Assembly (NCBI RefSeq): GCF_003268675.1
Contig: NZ_CP029378.1
Location: 4,030,001 to 4,094,000 of the forward strand
Length of the DNA: 64,000 bases
Direction: 5' to 3'
Origin: Streptomyces bacillaris
Lineage (GTDB): Bacteria > Actinomycetota > Actinomycetes > Streptomycetales > Streptomycetaceae
In this document: piece after piece, positions 14,966-24,095 of the stretch
Layout of the letters: each line of letters opens with the position of its first letter
Numbering within the stretch: position 1 is the first letter of the stretch
Program-made: the position numbers and the translations under genes
The notes under the pieces: generated by a model
Told to the model about the DNA's origin: nothing
Databases searched by the model: none
Seen by the model: the letters and a program-made list of their open reading frames with translations, nothing else

Positions 14966-16792
14966 CTAGAAGGCGGCCTCGTCCAGCTCCATCAGGGAGT
15001 TGTCGATGTTCTCGGCGAGCGCGCGCTCGGTCGAGACGCCCGGCAGGACGTTCGCGGCGAAGAACTTCGCGGCGGCGATCTTGCCCTGGTAGAAGGCGAC
15101 GTCCTTGGCGGAGGCGGTCGGCAGCTTCTCGGCGGCCACGGCCGCGCCCTTGAGGAGCAGATAGCCGACGACGACATCGCCGGAGGCCATCAGCAGGCGG
15201 GTCGTGTTCAGGCCGACCTTGTAGATGTTCTTGACGTCCTCGCCGGTGGCGGTGAGGTCGGTGATCATCGTGCCGACGATCGCCTCCAGGTCCACGGCCG
15301 CCTTGGCGAGGGAGTCCAGCGCGGGGGCCAGCTCCTCGTTGCCCTGGGCGCCCGCGAGGAACTTCTTGATCTCCTCGGAGAGCGTGTTGAGCGAGGCGCC
15401 CTGGTCGCGGACGATCTTCCGGAAGAAGAAGTCCTGGCCCTGGATCGCCGTCGTGCCCTCGTAGAGGGTGTCGATCTTGGCGTCCCGGATGTACTGCTCG
15501 ACCGGGTACTCCTGGAGGTAGCCGGAGCCGCCGAACGTCTGGAGCGACTGCGCCAGCTGCTCGTAGGACTTCTCCGAGCCGTACCCCTTCACGATCGGGA
15601 GCAGCAGGTCGTTGAGGCCGTTGAGCGCCTTGGCGTCCTCGCCCGCGGCCTCCTTCTCCTGGATCGCGTCCTGGACGGTGGCCGTGTACAGCACGAGGGA
15701 GCGCATGCCCTCGGCGTACGCCTTCTGCGTCATGAGCGAGCGGCGCACGTCGGGGTGGTGCGTGATGGTTACCTTGGGCGCCGTCTTGTCCATGAACTGC
15801 GACAGGTCGGTGCCCTGGACGCGCTCCTTGGCGTACTCCAGCGCGCTCAGGTAGCCCGTGGAGAGGGTGGCGATGGCCTTCGTGCCGACCATCATGCGGG
15901 CGAACTCGATGATGCGGAACATCTGGCGGATGCCGTCGTGCTTGTCGCCGATCAGCCAGCCCTTGGCGGGGTGGCGGTCGCCGAAGGTCATCTCGCAGGT
16001 GTTGGAGGCCTTGAGGCCCATCTTGTGCTCGACGTTCGTCGCGTACACACCGTTGCGCTCGCCCAGCTCACCGGTGGTCCAGTCGAAGTGGTACTTCGGG
16101 ACCAGGAAGAGGGAGAGGCCCTTGGTGCCGGGGCCGGCGCCCTCGGGGCGGGCCAGCACGTAGTGGAGGATGTTCTCGGACATGTCGTGCTCGCCCGAGG
16201 TGATGAAGCGCTTCACACCCTCGATGTGCCAGGAGCCGTCCTCCTGCTGCACGGCCTTCGTCCGCCCGGCGCCGACGTCGGAGCCGGCGTCCGGCTCGGT
16301 CAGCACCATCGTCGAGCCCCACTGCTTCTCGACGGCGATCTCCGCGACCTTCTTCTGCTCCTCCGTGCCCTCCTCGAAGAGGATGCCGGCGAACGCCGGG
16401 CCGGAGGAGTACATCCACACGGCCGGGTTCGAGCCGAGCAGCAGCTCCGCGTAACCCCAGATCAGGGAGCGGGGCGAGGTGGTGCCGCCGATCTCCTCGG
16501 GCAGGCCCAGGCGCCAGTACTCCGAGTCCATGAAGGACTGGTACGACTTCTTGAAGCTCTCCGGGACCGGCGCGGTGTTGGTCTCCGGGTCGAAGACCGG
16601 CGGGTTCCGGTCGGCGTCGGCGAAGGAGTCGGCCAGCTCGTTCTCCGCGAGACGGGCGATCTCCTCCAGGATGCTCTTCGCGGTGTCGACGTCCATCTCC
16701 GCGAACGGACCGGTGCCGTACACCTTGTCGCGCCCGAGCACCTCGAAGAGGTTGAACTCGATGTCGCGGAGATTCGACTTGTAGTGCCCCAT
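14966..16792 (-). CDS. Acyl-CoA dehydrogenase (long FadE type)
   Basis: This 608-residue flavoprotein is longer than the classic 380-residue enzymes because of an N-terminal domain and a C-terminal extension, the layout of actinobacterial fadE5-like dehydrogenases. FAD and acyl-CoA motifs are present: MVLTEPDAGSDVGAGRTKA, FITSGEHD and LQTFGGSGYLQEYPVEQY. The catalytic glutamate lies in DTLYEGTTAIQGQDFF. It oxidises acyl-CoA to trans-2-enoyl-CoA in beta-oxidation. The start ATG has GGAG about ten bases upstream. The divergent promoter region carries a TACCCGTCAGTA element (16915-16926) that could be an operator. Confidence 0.92.
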   Translation of the reverse strand: MGHYKSNLRDIEFNLFEVLGRDKVYGTGPFAEMDVDTAKSILEEIARLAENELADSFADADRNPPVFDPETNTAPVPESFKKSYQSFMDSEYWRLGLPEEIGGTTSPRSLIWGYAELLLGSNPAVWMYSSGPAFAGILFEEGTEEQKKVAEIAVEKQWGSTMVLTEPDAGSDVGAGRTKAVQQEDGSWHIEGVKRFITSGEHDMSENILHYVLARPEGAGPGTKGLSLFLVPKYHFDWTTGELGERNGVYATNVEHKMGLKASNTCEMTFGDRHPAKGWLIGDKHDGIRQMFRIIEFARMMVGTKAIATLSTGYLSALEYAKERVQGTDLSQFMDKTAPKVTITHHPDVRRSLMTQKAYAEGMRSLVLYTATVQDAIQEKEAAGEDAKALNGLNDLLLPIVKGYGSEKSYEQLAQSLQTFGGSGYLQEYPVEQYIRDAKIDTLYEGTTAIQGQDFFFRKIVRDQGASLNTLSEEIKKFLAGAQGNEELAPALDSLAKAAVDLEAIVGTMITDLTATGEDVKNIYKVGLNTTRLLMASGDVVVGYLLLKGAAVAAEKLPTASAKDVAFYQGKIAAAKFFAANVLPGVSTERALAENIDNSLMELDEAAF

Positions 16793-16914
16793 GGGAAGGC
16801 TCCGTAATCAATAGCAGTGGCGCGCAGCGCCCCGGGGAGTGATGCGGGTCGGGCGACAGGCAGGCATTCGGTACAGGCAGACGTGGGTGTATCAGCTGAC
16901 CTCTACGATGATGC

Positions 16915-16926
16915 TACCCGTCAGTA
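16915..16926. promoter_or_regulatory. Candidate operator upstream of acyl-CoA dehydrogenase
   Basis: The imperfect palindrome TACCCGTCAGTA lies in the divergent region between the acyl-CoA dehydrogenase and SseB-like genes, in the position of a repressor site. The binding protein is not identified. Confidence 0.3.
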
Positions 16927-16976
16927 ATAAGGCGCAACCCCTCAAGCCGTAGATGTGTCCGATTACTCTTTGCAGC

Positions 16977-17444
16977 ATGTACGGCTACGACCAGAACCCT
17001 GGTGCTCAGCAGCAGATGGGTCAGATGGGCCAGATGGGGCAGATGGGCGGCGGCTACGGGGAGCAGCCGCTGTATCCCGAGCCCTCGCCGCCCTCCCTGG
17101 CCGACGCGGTCCGGGCCTTCACCACCGGCTCCCTCTCCGCCGAGGACTTCCAGCAGATCTTCGCCACGTCGAAGGTGTACTGCCCGCGCGGCGACAACCC
17201 CGGCTTCCTGGCGCTGCACAACACGCAGCAGCCCGTGATCCCGATGTTCACCACGCTCAAGGAGCTGCGGCGGTACGCGGGCAAGGAGTCCAAGTACTTC
17301 GTGATCACCGGAGCCGAGGTGATCGACCTGCTGCCCACGGGGTACGGCTTCGTCCTGGACATGGAGGGCGATCACCGTATGGTCTTCGACGCCAAGGCGG
17401 TCGAGCAGATGGTCGACTTCGCGATGCGGCGGATGTACGGGTAG
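16977..17444 (+). CDS. SseB-family protein with Met-Gly-Gln repeat
   Basis: This 155-residue protein starts with a Gln/Met/Gly tract made of four QMG repeats (residues about 11-24), followed by an SseB N-terminal domain (LADAVRAFTTGSLSAEDF; VYCPRGDNPGFLALHNTQQP; PMFTTLKELRRYAGK; VITGAEVIDLLPTGYGFVLD). No ribosome binding site is visible, but TACTCT lies seven bases before the ATG, which suggests a leaderless transcript. The function of this family is not established in actinobacteria. Confidence 0.85.
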   Translation: MYGYDQNPGAQQQMGQMGQMGQMGGGYGEQPLYPEPSPPSLADAVRAFTTGSLSAEDFQQIFATSKVYCPRGDNPGFLALHNTQQPVIPMFTTLKELRRYAGKESKYFVITGAEVIDLLPTGYGFVLDMEGDHRMVFDAKAVEQMVDFAMRRMYG

Positions 17445-17493
17445 GGGTTCCGCTTTCCGTGGGTCGCTGACCTGCGGTTCTTCTTGTACGGGT

Positions 17494-17525
17494 GAGGGCC
17501 TGCGCCGCTTCCGGCGCGGGCCCTC
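17494..17525 (+). terminator. Terminator of the SseB-like gene
   Basis: Fourteen-base arms (GAGGGCCTGCGCCG / CGGCGCGGGCCCTC) with one G-U pair and a CTTC tetraloop, 50 bases past the stop. Confidence 0.75.
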
Positions 17526-17593
17526 GCTGTCGTCCGCAGCAGCGGCTGTGCGCCGTCCTGGACGGGCCGGGAATGCCGCACGCCTTGCAGGAT

Positions 17594-17610
17594 GTTCAGC
17601 ATTCAACTAA
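17594..17610 (+). promoter_or_regulatory. Motif shared with the LLM oxidoreductase promoter
   Basis: GTTCAGCATTCAACTAA begins 52 bases before the pirin start codon. A 15/17-matching copy in the same orientation begins 54 bases before the luciferase-like gene start (44808-44824). Confidence 0.5.
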
Positions 17611-17645
17611 ATTCAGTGCAGCAGACTCGCCCGGAGGTGGCTCCC

Positions 17646-18602
17646 ATGCCCGCAGTGACCGTCGACAACCCGCTGACCCTGCCCAAGGTGGCCGCTCCGG
17701 GTGACGCCGTGGCCCGCCCCGTGCTCGCCGTCACCACGGCGCCGAGCGGCTTCGAGGGCGAGGGCTTCCCCGTCCGCCGCGCGTTCGCGGGGATCAACTA
17801 CCAGCACCTCGACCCGTTCATCATGATGGACCAGATGGGTGAGGTGGAGTACGCCGCCGGAGAGCCCAAGGGCACCCCCTGGCACCCGCACCGCGGCTTC
17901 GAGACCGTCACGTACCTGATCGACGGGACCTTCATCCACCAGGACTCCAACGGTGGCGGCGGCACCATCGAGAACGGCGACACCCAGTGGATGACCGCCG
18001 GGTCGGGGCTGCTGCACATCGAGGCGCCGCCGGAGTCGCTCGTCATGTCCGGCGGGCTCTTCCACGGCCTCCAGCTCTGGGTGAACCTGCCCAAGGCCGA
18101 CAAGATGATGAACCCGCGCTACCAGGACATCCGCGGCGGCGAGGTCCAGCTCCTCGCCTCCCCCGACGGCGGCGCGCTGCTCCGGGTCATCGCCGGTGAG
18201 CTGGACGGGCACCAGGGGCCCGGCATCACCCACACCCCGATCACGATGATCCACGCCACCGTCCGGCCCGGCGCCGAGGTGACCCTGCCCTGGCGCGAGG
18301 ACTTCAACGGCCTCGCGTACGTCCTGGCCGGGCGCGGCTCGGTCGGCCAGGAGCGCCGGCCCATCCGCCTCGGGCAGACCGCGGTGTTCGGCAGCGGCTC
18401 CTCGCTGACCGTCCGCGCGGACGAGAAGCAGGACGGGCACACCCCGGACCTGGAGATCGTCCTCCTGGGCGGCCGCCCGATCCGGGAGCCGATGGCGCAC
18501 TACGGGCCGTTCGTGATGAACAGTCAGGCCGAGCTGAAGCAGGCCTTCGAGGACTTCCAGGCGGGCCGCCTGGGGACCGTCCCGGCTGTTCACGGCATGT
18601 GA
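17646..18602 (+). CDS. Pirin family protein
   Basis: This 318-residue bicupin has the pirin N-terminal domain with metal ligands in WHPHRGFETVTY and LLHIEAPPES, and a conserved C-terminal pirin domain ending with LGGRPIREPMAHYGPFVMN. Some bacterial pirins oxidise quercetin or redox-sense iron; the role here is unknown. ATG 17646 is chosen because GGAGG lies eight bases upstream. The upstream region carries a motif shared with the flavin oxidoreductase gene near 44.8 kb, suggesting common redox or electrophile control. Confidence 0.9.
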   Translation: MPAVTVDNPLTLPKVAAPGDAVARPVLAVTTAPSGFEGEGFPVRRAFAGINYQHLDPFIMMDQMGEVEYAAGEPKGTPWHPHRGFETVTYLIDGTFIHQDSNGGGGTIENGDTQWMTAGSGLLHIEAPPESLVMSGGLFHGLQLWVNLPKADKMMNPRYQDIRGGEVQLLASPDGGALLRVIAGELDGHQGPGITHTPITMIHATVRPGAEVTLPWREDFNGLAYVLAGRGSVGQERRPIRLGQTAVFGSGSSLTVRADEKQDGHTPDLEIVLLGGRPIREPMAHYGPFVMNSQAELKQAFEDFQAGRLGTVPAVHGM

Positions 18603-18789
18603 CGACGGGCGCTGGGGCGGTACGCGTCGTGCGCGGCAGGCGACCCGGGGCAGGGCCCGCCGCGCGCGATGGGTGCCGTCCCCGCGCGCGTACGGCGTAC
18701 GGAGACGGGCGCCGCGTCAGGTGACGGCCCGTCACCCGTGCGGTGTACGTCGGCGGGCCCGGCCGCCCGGGCCGTGATCGGGTGGGAGG

Positions 18790-19917
18790 GTGCCCGCTTC
18801 CAAGCCCCTCCTGCCCGAAGGCGCCCGCCGCACGGCCGCCTGGTGCGGTGTCGTCCTGCTGGTCGTGGGGGTCGCCGCCGTCGGGATCTGGCTGGTCGTC
18901 GCCCTCAAGACCGCGGTCACGCCGGTGCTGCTCGCGCTCCTCGGCACCGCGCTGCTCGGGCCCGTGCACCGCTGGCTCATCGCCCGCAGGCTCAACCGCT
19001 CGCTGGCCGCCGGGCTCACCTGCGCGGCGCTGGTCGCGGTGGTGGGCGGGGCCGGGTACATCGTGGTCACCGCCCTCGTCGACTCCGGCGACCAGATCGT
19101 CCGCTCCCTCAAGGACGCCGGACAGTGGGTCATCGACCACCTGGACATCGGCGGCAACACCGACGTCGACAGCCTCGCCGACAACGCCAAGAACCTGGTC
19201 GACCGGTTCGGGGCGAGCGCCGCGGGCGGCCTGCTCAGCGGGATCAGCCTGGTCGGCACACTGGTGGCGACCAGCGTGCTGGCGCTCCTGCTGACCTTCT
19301 TCTTCCTGCGCGACTCCGACCGGGCCGTCCACCTCGCCCACGCGGTGGCCCCGCGCGGCACCGGTGACCTGGTGGAGGCGATGGGGCGGCGGGCGTTCGA
19401 GGCCGTCGAGGGGTTCATGCGCGGCACCACGTTCATCGCGCTGATCGACGCCGTCTGCATCACGGTGGGCCTGCTGATCCTGGATGTGCCGGGGGCGGTG
19501 GGGCTGGGTGCGCTGGTCTTCGTCGGCGCCTACATCCCGTACCTCGGGGCCTTCATCTCCGGCGCGGTCGCCGTGCTCGTCGCGCTGGCCGACCGGGGGT
19601 TCGTGATCGCGCTCTGGGCGCTGGGGGTGGTGCTGGCGGTCCAGGTGCTGGAGGGGCATGTGCTCCAGCCGGTGATCCAGAGCCGTACGGTGCAGATGCA
19701 CCCCGCGATGATCATGGTGGCGCTGACGGCCGGAGCGAGCGTCGCCGGCCTCCTCGGCATGCTGCTCGCCGTCCCTCTCTGCGCGGCGGCCTTCGGGGTC
19801 CTGGGGGAGCTGCGGCGCCACTCGAGCCCGCCGGAGGGCCCGTCCGGCAGCCATACCAGCCCTTCCGGGGGCGATCCCGGCCCGTCGGGCGGTGAACCCA
19901 GCCCGTCCGGCGTTTGA
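18790..19917 (+). CDS. AI-2E family transporter (YdiK/PerM type)
   Basis: This 375-residue membrane protein has about seven or eight hydrophobic helices, including VVLLVVGVAAVGIWLVVAL, LALLLTFFFLRDSD and the conserved late region GAYIPYLGAFISGAVAVLVAL with VLEGHVLQPVIQSRTVQMHP. The GTG at 18790 has a purine-rich sequence abutting it, so the exact start is uncertain. The last about 25 residues are Pro/Ser/Gly low complexity, and the final residues and stop codon are supplied by a dispersed 32-bp repeat (19898-19929). The transported substrate is unknown. Confidence 0.85.
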   Translation: MPASKPLLPEGARRTAAWCGVVLLVVGVAAVGIWLVVALKTAVTPVLLALLGTALLGPVHRWLIARRLNRSLAAGLTCAALVAVVGGAGYIVVTALVDSGDQIVRSLKDAGQWVIDHLDIGGNTDVDSLADNAKNLVDRFGASAAGGLLSGISLVGTLVATSVLALLLTFFFLRDSDRAVHLAHAVAPRGTGDLVEAMGRRAFEAVEGFMRGTTFIALIDAVCITVGLLILDVPGAVGLGALVFVGAYIPYLGAFISGAVAVLVALADRGFVIALWALGVVLAVQVLEGHVLQPVIQSRTVQMHPAMIMVALTAGASVAGLLGMLLAVPLCAAAFGVLGELRRHSSPPEGPSGSHTSPSGGDPGPSGGEPSPSGV

Positions 19918-19929
19918 GGACGGAACCCT
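19898..19929 (+). repeat. Dispersed 32-bp repeat, copy 1
   Basis: The sequence begins CCAGCCCGTCCGGCG and ends GAGGACGGAACCCT. It differs at one base from copy 2 (55824-55855). It provides the last codons and stop of the AI-2E transporter gene. Confidence 0.85.
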
Positions 19930-19974
19930 CACGGCGGGGGCCCGCACCCCCGAGGACCCCGCACCCACCCGGGC

Positions 19975-22080
19975 CTACACCCCCGCCCCACCCCCCTCGT
20001 ACAGCTCGAACCAGATCGACTTCCCCTCCCCCCGCGGATCCACCCCCCACGCATCGGCCAGCATCTCCATCAGCACCAGCCCCCGCCCGCTGGACGCCAT
20101 CTCCCCCGGCCGCCGTTTGTGCGGCAGCTCGTCACTCGCGTCGGCCACCTCAACGCGCAGCCGCCGCTCGCCCCGCTCCCCGGAGACCTCCGCCGCCATC
20201 AGCGCGTCCCCGTCCGTGTGGACCAACACGTTGGTGGCCATCTCCGAGACCATCAGGACCGCCGAGTCGACCTGCTCGGGGTCCTTCCAGTCGTGCAGCA
20301 GCTCCCGGACGAGCTGGCGGCCCACCGAGATCCGCTCGGGCTCGGCCTGCGCGATGGTCAGCACGCTGCGGCGGGCCGGAGTCTCCGGCGCCCGGCCGCT
20401 CTCCCGCCGCAGCACCAGCACCGCGATGTCGTCCTCGCGGCGGTCCGCGAGCGGCCCGGTCGTGTAGTGCGAGGTCGGCCCGTGCACGGCCTGGACCAGG
20501 GCGTCGGCCAGCTCCTCCAGGTCCTCGGTGGGCTCCTCCAGGACCGGGCGCAGCCGGGTCCAGCCGGTGGCCATGTCGTGGCCGCCGGTCTCGATGAGCC
20601 CGTCCGTGCAGAGCATGATCGTTTCGCCGGGTTCCAGGACGACCCGGGTGGTGGGGTAGTCGGAGTCCGTCTCGATGCCGAGCGGCAGCCCGCCCGCGGT
20701 CTGCCGGATCACCGCCGTGCCGTCGGCGCTCACCACCACCGGGTCCGGATGGCCCGCCCGGGCGATGTCCAGGGTCCCGGCGTCCGGGTCCACCTCGGCG
20801 TACAGGCAGGTCGCGAAGCGGGGCGCGGCGGGTTCGTCGTCGCCCGCCACCCCCTCGTACGCGTCGGTCAGCCCGGAGAGGAAGCGCGAGGCCCGGGAGA
20901 GCACGGCGTCCGGGCGGTGGCCCTCGGAGGCGTACGCGCGCAGGGCGATGCGGAGCTGGCCCATCAGCCCGGCGGCCCGTACGTCATGGCCCTGGACGTC
21001 ACCGATGATCAGGGCGATCCGGCCGTTGGGCAGCGGGATCATGTCGTACCAGTCGCCGCCCACCTGGAGCCCGCCGCCGGTCGGCACGTACCGCGCGGCC
21101 ACCGTCATCCCGGGGATGTCCGGCCCCAGCGTCGGCATCATCGAGCGCTGGAGGCCGAGCGACAGCTCCCGCTCGGTCTCCGCGACCCCGGCGCGGGCCA
21201 GCGCCTGGGCCAGCATCCGGGCCACCGTCGAGAGCACCGCGCGCTCGTCCGGCGAGAAGCGCACGGGGTGCTGGAACGCGGCCATCCAGGCGCCCATCGT
21301 GCGGCCGGAGGAGACGAGCGGGAGGTACGCCCACGACTGCCGCCCGAACCGGCGGGCGAGGGGCCAGGTGGCGGGGTAGCGGCGGCGGTACTCCTCGGGG
21401 GAGGGGAGGTAGATCGCGCGGCCCGTGCGGACCACCTCGGCGGCCGGGTAGTCGGTGTCCAGGGGCATGTCGGTGAAGGGGTCCTCCTCGCCCGCGCTCT
21501 GCCCGTGGTGGCCGATGATCGTCAGCCGCTCGCCCGCCGAGCCGAAGACCGCGAGTCCGTCCGGGGAGAAGCCGGGCATGGAGAGGGAGGCCGCGACCCG
21601 CAGCACCTCCTCCGTGGACCGGGCCTCGGCCAGCGCCCGCCCGGCGTCCAGCAGGAACGCCTCCCGGGAGCGGCGCCAGTCCCCGGTGATGGGCGTGTCT
21701 GCGGCGGACGAGCCCGGCTGGGGTTCCGCGACCTCCTGGAGCGTGCCGATCAGGACATAGCTCTCGGTGTCCCCGTCCGCCGGGACGACCGGCTTGGAGC
21801 GGCTGCGTACGGTACGGAGCACCTGGCCCCGCTCGTCGACGATCCGCAGCCGGGCCTCGGCGAGGGTGCCCTCCGTGACGGCCAGGTTCACGACCCCGTA
21901 GATCTCGTTCCAGTCGACCGGGTGGAACCGGGAGCGCACCGCCGCCTCCCGGTAGACGCCGGGCTCGGGGGGCAGCCCGAGCAGCCGGGCCGCCTCCGCG
22001 TCGAGCGTGACCGTGCCGGCTGCGTTGTCCCAGCGCCACAGGCCTGTCGCGATCGCGGCCAGGACGTCCTCGGTGCGCAT
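19975..22080 (-). CDS. PAS-GAF-SpoIIE phosphatase-HATPase signalling protein
   Basis: This 701-residue regulator has four modules. There is a PAS-like domain (about 1-110), a GAF domain (about 150-300), a PP2C/SpoIIE phosphatase domain (about 310-560: YVPTGGGLQVGGDWYD, IGDVQGHDVRAA, LCTDGLIETGG, REDDIAVLVLR) and a C-terminal GHKL anti-sigma-like kinase domain (SEMATNVLVHTDGDA; SSGRGLVLMEMLAD). Such proteins switch partner-switching cascades that control sigma factors in stress and development. It starts at ATG 22080, divergent to aspS, and ends convergent to the AI-2E gene. Its partner anti-sigma antagonist is not in the window. Confidence 0.92.
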   Translation of the reverse strand: MRTEDVLAAIATGLWRWDNAAGTVTLDAEAARLLGLPPEPGVYREAAVRSRFHPVDWNEIYGVVNLAVTEGTLAEARLRIVDERGQVLRTVRSRSKPVVPADGDTESYVLIGTLQEVAEPQPGSSAADTPITGDWRRSREAFLLDAGRALAEARSTEEVLRVAASLSMPGFSPDGLAVFGSAGERLTIIGHHGQSAGEEDPFTDMPLDTDYPAAEVVRTGRAIYLPSPEEYRRRYPATWPLARRFGRQSWAYLPLVSSGRTMGAWMAAFQHPVRFSPDERAVLSTVARMLAQALARAGVAETERELSLGLQRSMMPTLGPDIPGMTVAARYVPTGGGLQVGGDWYDMIPLPNGRIALIIGDVQGHDVRAAGLMGQLRIALRAYASEGHRPDAVLSRASRFLSGLTDAYEGVAGDDEPAAPRFATCLYAEVDPDAGTLDIARAGHPDPVVVSADGTAVIRQTAGGLPLGIETDSDYPTTRVVLEPGETIMLCTDGLIETGGHDMATGWTRLRPVLEEPTEDLEELADALVQAVHGPTSHYTTGPLADRREDDIAVLVLRRESGRAPETPARRSVLTIAQAEPERISVGRQLVRELLHDWKDPEQVDSAVLMVSEMATNVLVHTDGDALMAAEVSGERGERRLRVEVADASDELPHKRRPGEMASSGRGLVLMEMLADAWGVDPRGEGKSIWFELYEGGGAGV

Positions 22081-22243
22081 TGCCCCACTTTAGGAAGATG
22101 TGCTCTCCGCACGCCACCGAGGGGACGCCGAGTGCGGGCCGTCGCCGGAGGCGGGCGGGAAAGCGAAATGAAGGGGCCCGGCCCCGGGCGGTAGCCTGGG
22201 GAGGCTCAATCCACCCCGAATCGCGAAGACTGGATGAACGACG

Positions 22244-24037
22244 ATGCATCGGTACAGGTCCCACACCTGCGGCGAGCTCCGCGCCTCTGACGTCGGCACC
22301 GACGTCCGGCTGAGCGGCTGGCTGCACAATCGCCGAGACCTGGGCGGCATCCTCTTCATCGATCTGCGCGACCACTACGGTCTGGTGCAGCTCGTCGCCC
22401 GTCCCGGCACCCCCGGGAACGAGGCCCTGGCGAAGCTGACCAAGGAGACCGTCGTCCGCATCGACGGCAAGGTCTCCGCGCGCGGCGCCGAGAACGTCAA
22501 CCCGGAGCTGCCGACCGGTGAGATCGAGATCGAGGTCACCGAGGTCGAGGTGCTCGGTGAGGCGGCCCCGCTGCCGTTCACGATCAACACCGAGGACGGC
22601 GTCAACGAGGAGCGGCGGCTGGAGTACCGCTTCCTCGACCTGCGCCGTGAGCGCATGCACCGCAACATCATGCTGCGCTCGGCCGTGATCGCCGCCATCC
22701 GCGCCAAGATGGTGGCCCTCGGCTTCAACGAGATGGCGACCCCGATCCTCACCGCGACCTCCCCCGAGGGCGCCCGTGACTTCGTCGTCCCGTCCCGGCT
22801 GAACCCCGGCAAGTTCTACGCGCTGCCGCAGGCCCCGCAGCAGTTCAAGCAGCTGCTGATGATCTCGGGCTTCGACCGTTACTTCCAGATCGCGCCCTGC
22901 TTCCGCGACGAGGACGCCCGCGCGGACCGTTCGCCGGGCGAGTTCTACCAGCTCGACGTGGAGATGTCCTTCGTCGAGCAGGAGGACGTCTTCCAGCCGA
23001 TCGAGAAGCTGATGACCGAGCTCTTCACCGAGTTCGGCAACGGCCGCGAGGTCACCTCGCCGTTCCCGCGCATCCCGTTCCGCGAGTCGATGCTGAAGTA
23101 CGGCAACGACAAGCCGGACCTGCGGGCCAAGCTGGAGCTGGTCGACATCTCGGACGTCTTCGCCGACTCCGGGTTCAAGGCGTTCGCGGGCAAGCACGTC
23201 CGCGCGCTGCCGGTGCCGGACACCGCCGGGCAGTCCCGCAAGTTCTTCGACGGCCTCGGTGAGTACGCCGTCGAGCACGGCGCCAAGGGCCTGGCCTGGG
23301 TGCGCGTGGGCGAGGACGGCACGCTGGCCGGCCCGATCGCCAAGTTCCTCACCGAGACCGACGTCAAGACGCTCACCGAGCGCCTCTCGCTGGTCCCGGG
23401 CCACGCGGTCTTCTTCGGCGCGGGCGAGTTCGACGAGGTCTCCAAGATCATGTCGGCCGTCCGGGTCGAGGCCGCCAAGCGCGCGGGCCACTTCGAGGAG
23501 GGCGTCTTCCGGTTCTGCTGGATCGTCGACTTCCCGATGTACGAGAAGGACGAGGAGACCGGGAAGATCGACTTCTCGCACAACCCCTTCTCGATGCCCC
23601 AGGGCGGCCTGGCCGACCTGGAGGAGAAGGACCCGCTGGACATCCTGGCCTGGCAGTACGACATCGTCTGCAACGGCATCGAGCTGTCCTCGGGCGCCAT
23701 CCGTAACCACGAGCCCGAGCTGATGCTCAAGGCCTTCGAGATCGCCGGGTACGACCGCGAGACCGTGGAGCAGGAGTTCGCGGGCATGCTCCGGGCGTTC
23801 CGCCTCGGCGCCCCGCCGCACGGTGGCATCGCCCCGGGCGTCGACCGCATCGTGATGCTGCTCGCCGACGAGCCCAACATCCGCGAGACGATCGCCTTCC
23901 CGCTCAACGGCAACGCCCAGGACCTGATGATGGGCGCCCCGACCGAGCTGGACGAGACCCGGCTGCGCGAGCTGAACATCCAGCTCCGCAAGCCGGTCGC
24001 GGCGAAGGGCGCCTCGGAGAAGCCCGCCGACAAGTAG
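22244..24037 (+). CDS. aspS: Aspartyl-tRNA synthetase
   Basis: This 597-residue class IIb synthetase charges tRNA-Asp. The N-terminal OB-fold anticodon domain (VRLSGWLHNRRDLGGILFIDLRD-type stretch, residues about 15-110) is followed by the class II catalytic domain with motif 2 (CFRDEDARADRSPGEF, then YQLDVEMSF), the bacterial GAD insertion (about 290-420) and motif 3 (GGIAPGVDRIVMLLADEPN). Length and order are typical for bacteria. A -10-like TAGCCT lies about 45 bases before the start. It is followed by a parS site and a strong hairpin. Confidence 0.96.
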   Translation: MHRYRSHTCGELRASDVGTDVRLSGWLHNRRDLGGILFIDLRDHYGLVQLVARPGTPGNEALAKLTKETVVRIDGKVSARGAENVNPELPTGEIEIEVTEVEVLGEAAPLPFTINTEDGVNEERRLEYRFLDLRRERMHRNIMLRSAVIAAIRAKMVALGFNEMATPILTATSPEGARDFVVPSRLNPGKFYALPQAPQQFKQLLMISGFDRYFQIAPCFRDEDARADRSPGEFYQLDVEMSFVEQEDVFQPIEKLMTELFTEFGNGREVTSPFPRIPFRESMLKYGNDKPDLRAKLELVDISDVFADSGFKAFAGKHVRALPVPDTAGQSRKFFDGLGEYAVEHGAKGLAWVRVGEDGTLAGPIAKFLTETDVKTLTERLSLVPGHAVFFGAGEFDEVSKIMSAVRVEAAKRAGHFEEGVFRFCWIVDFPMYEKDEETGKIDFSHNPFSMPQGGLADLEEKDPLDILAWQYDIVCNGIELSSGAIRNHEPELMLKAFEIAGYDRETVEQEFAGMLRAFRLGAPPHGGIAPGVDRIVMLLADEPNIRETIAFPLNGNAQDLMMGAPTELDETRLRELNIQLRKPVAAKGASEKPADK

Positions 24038-24081
24038 GCGTCACCTCCGAGGGCTCTCGCAGCCTTCTCCGCTCTGCGGAC

Positions 24082-24095
24082 GTTTCACGTGAAAC
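24082..24095. promoter_or_regulatory. parS site 3 (ParB-binding palindrome)
   Basis: A perfect GTTTCACGTGAAAC, 45 bases after the aspS stop. Its right half (GTGAAAC) is also the first part of the aspS terminator stem. Confidence 0.9.
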
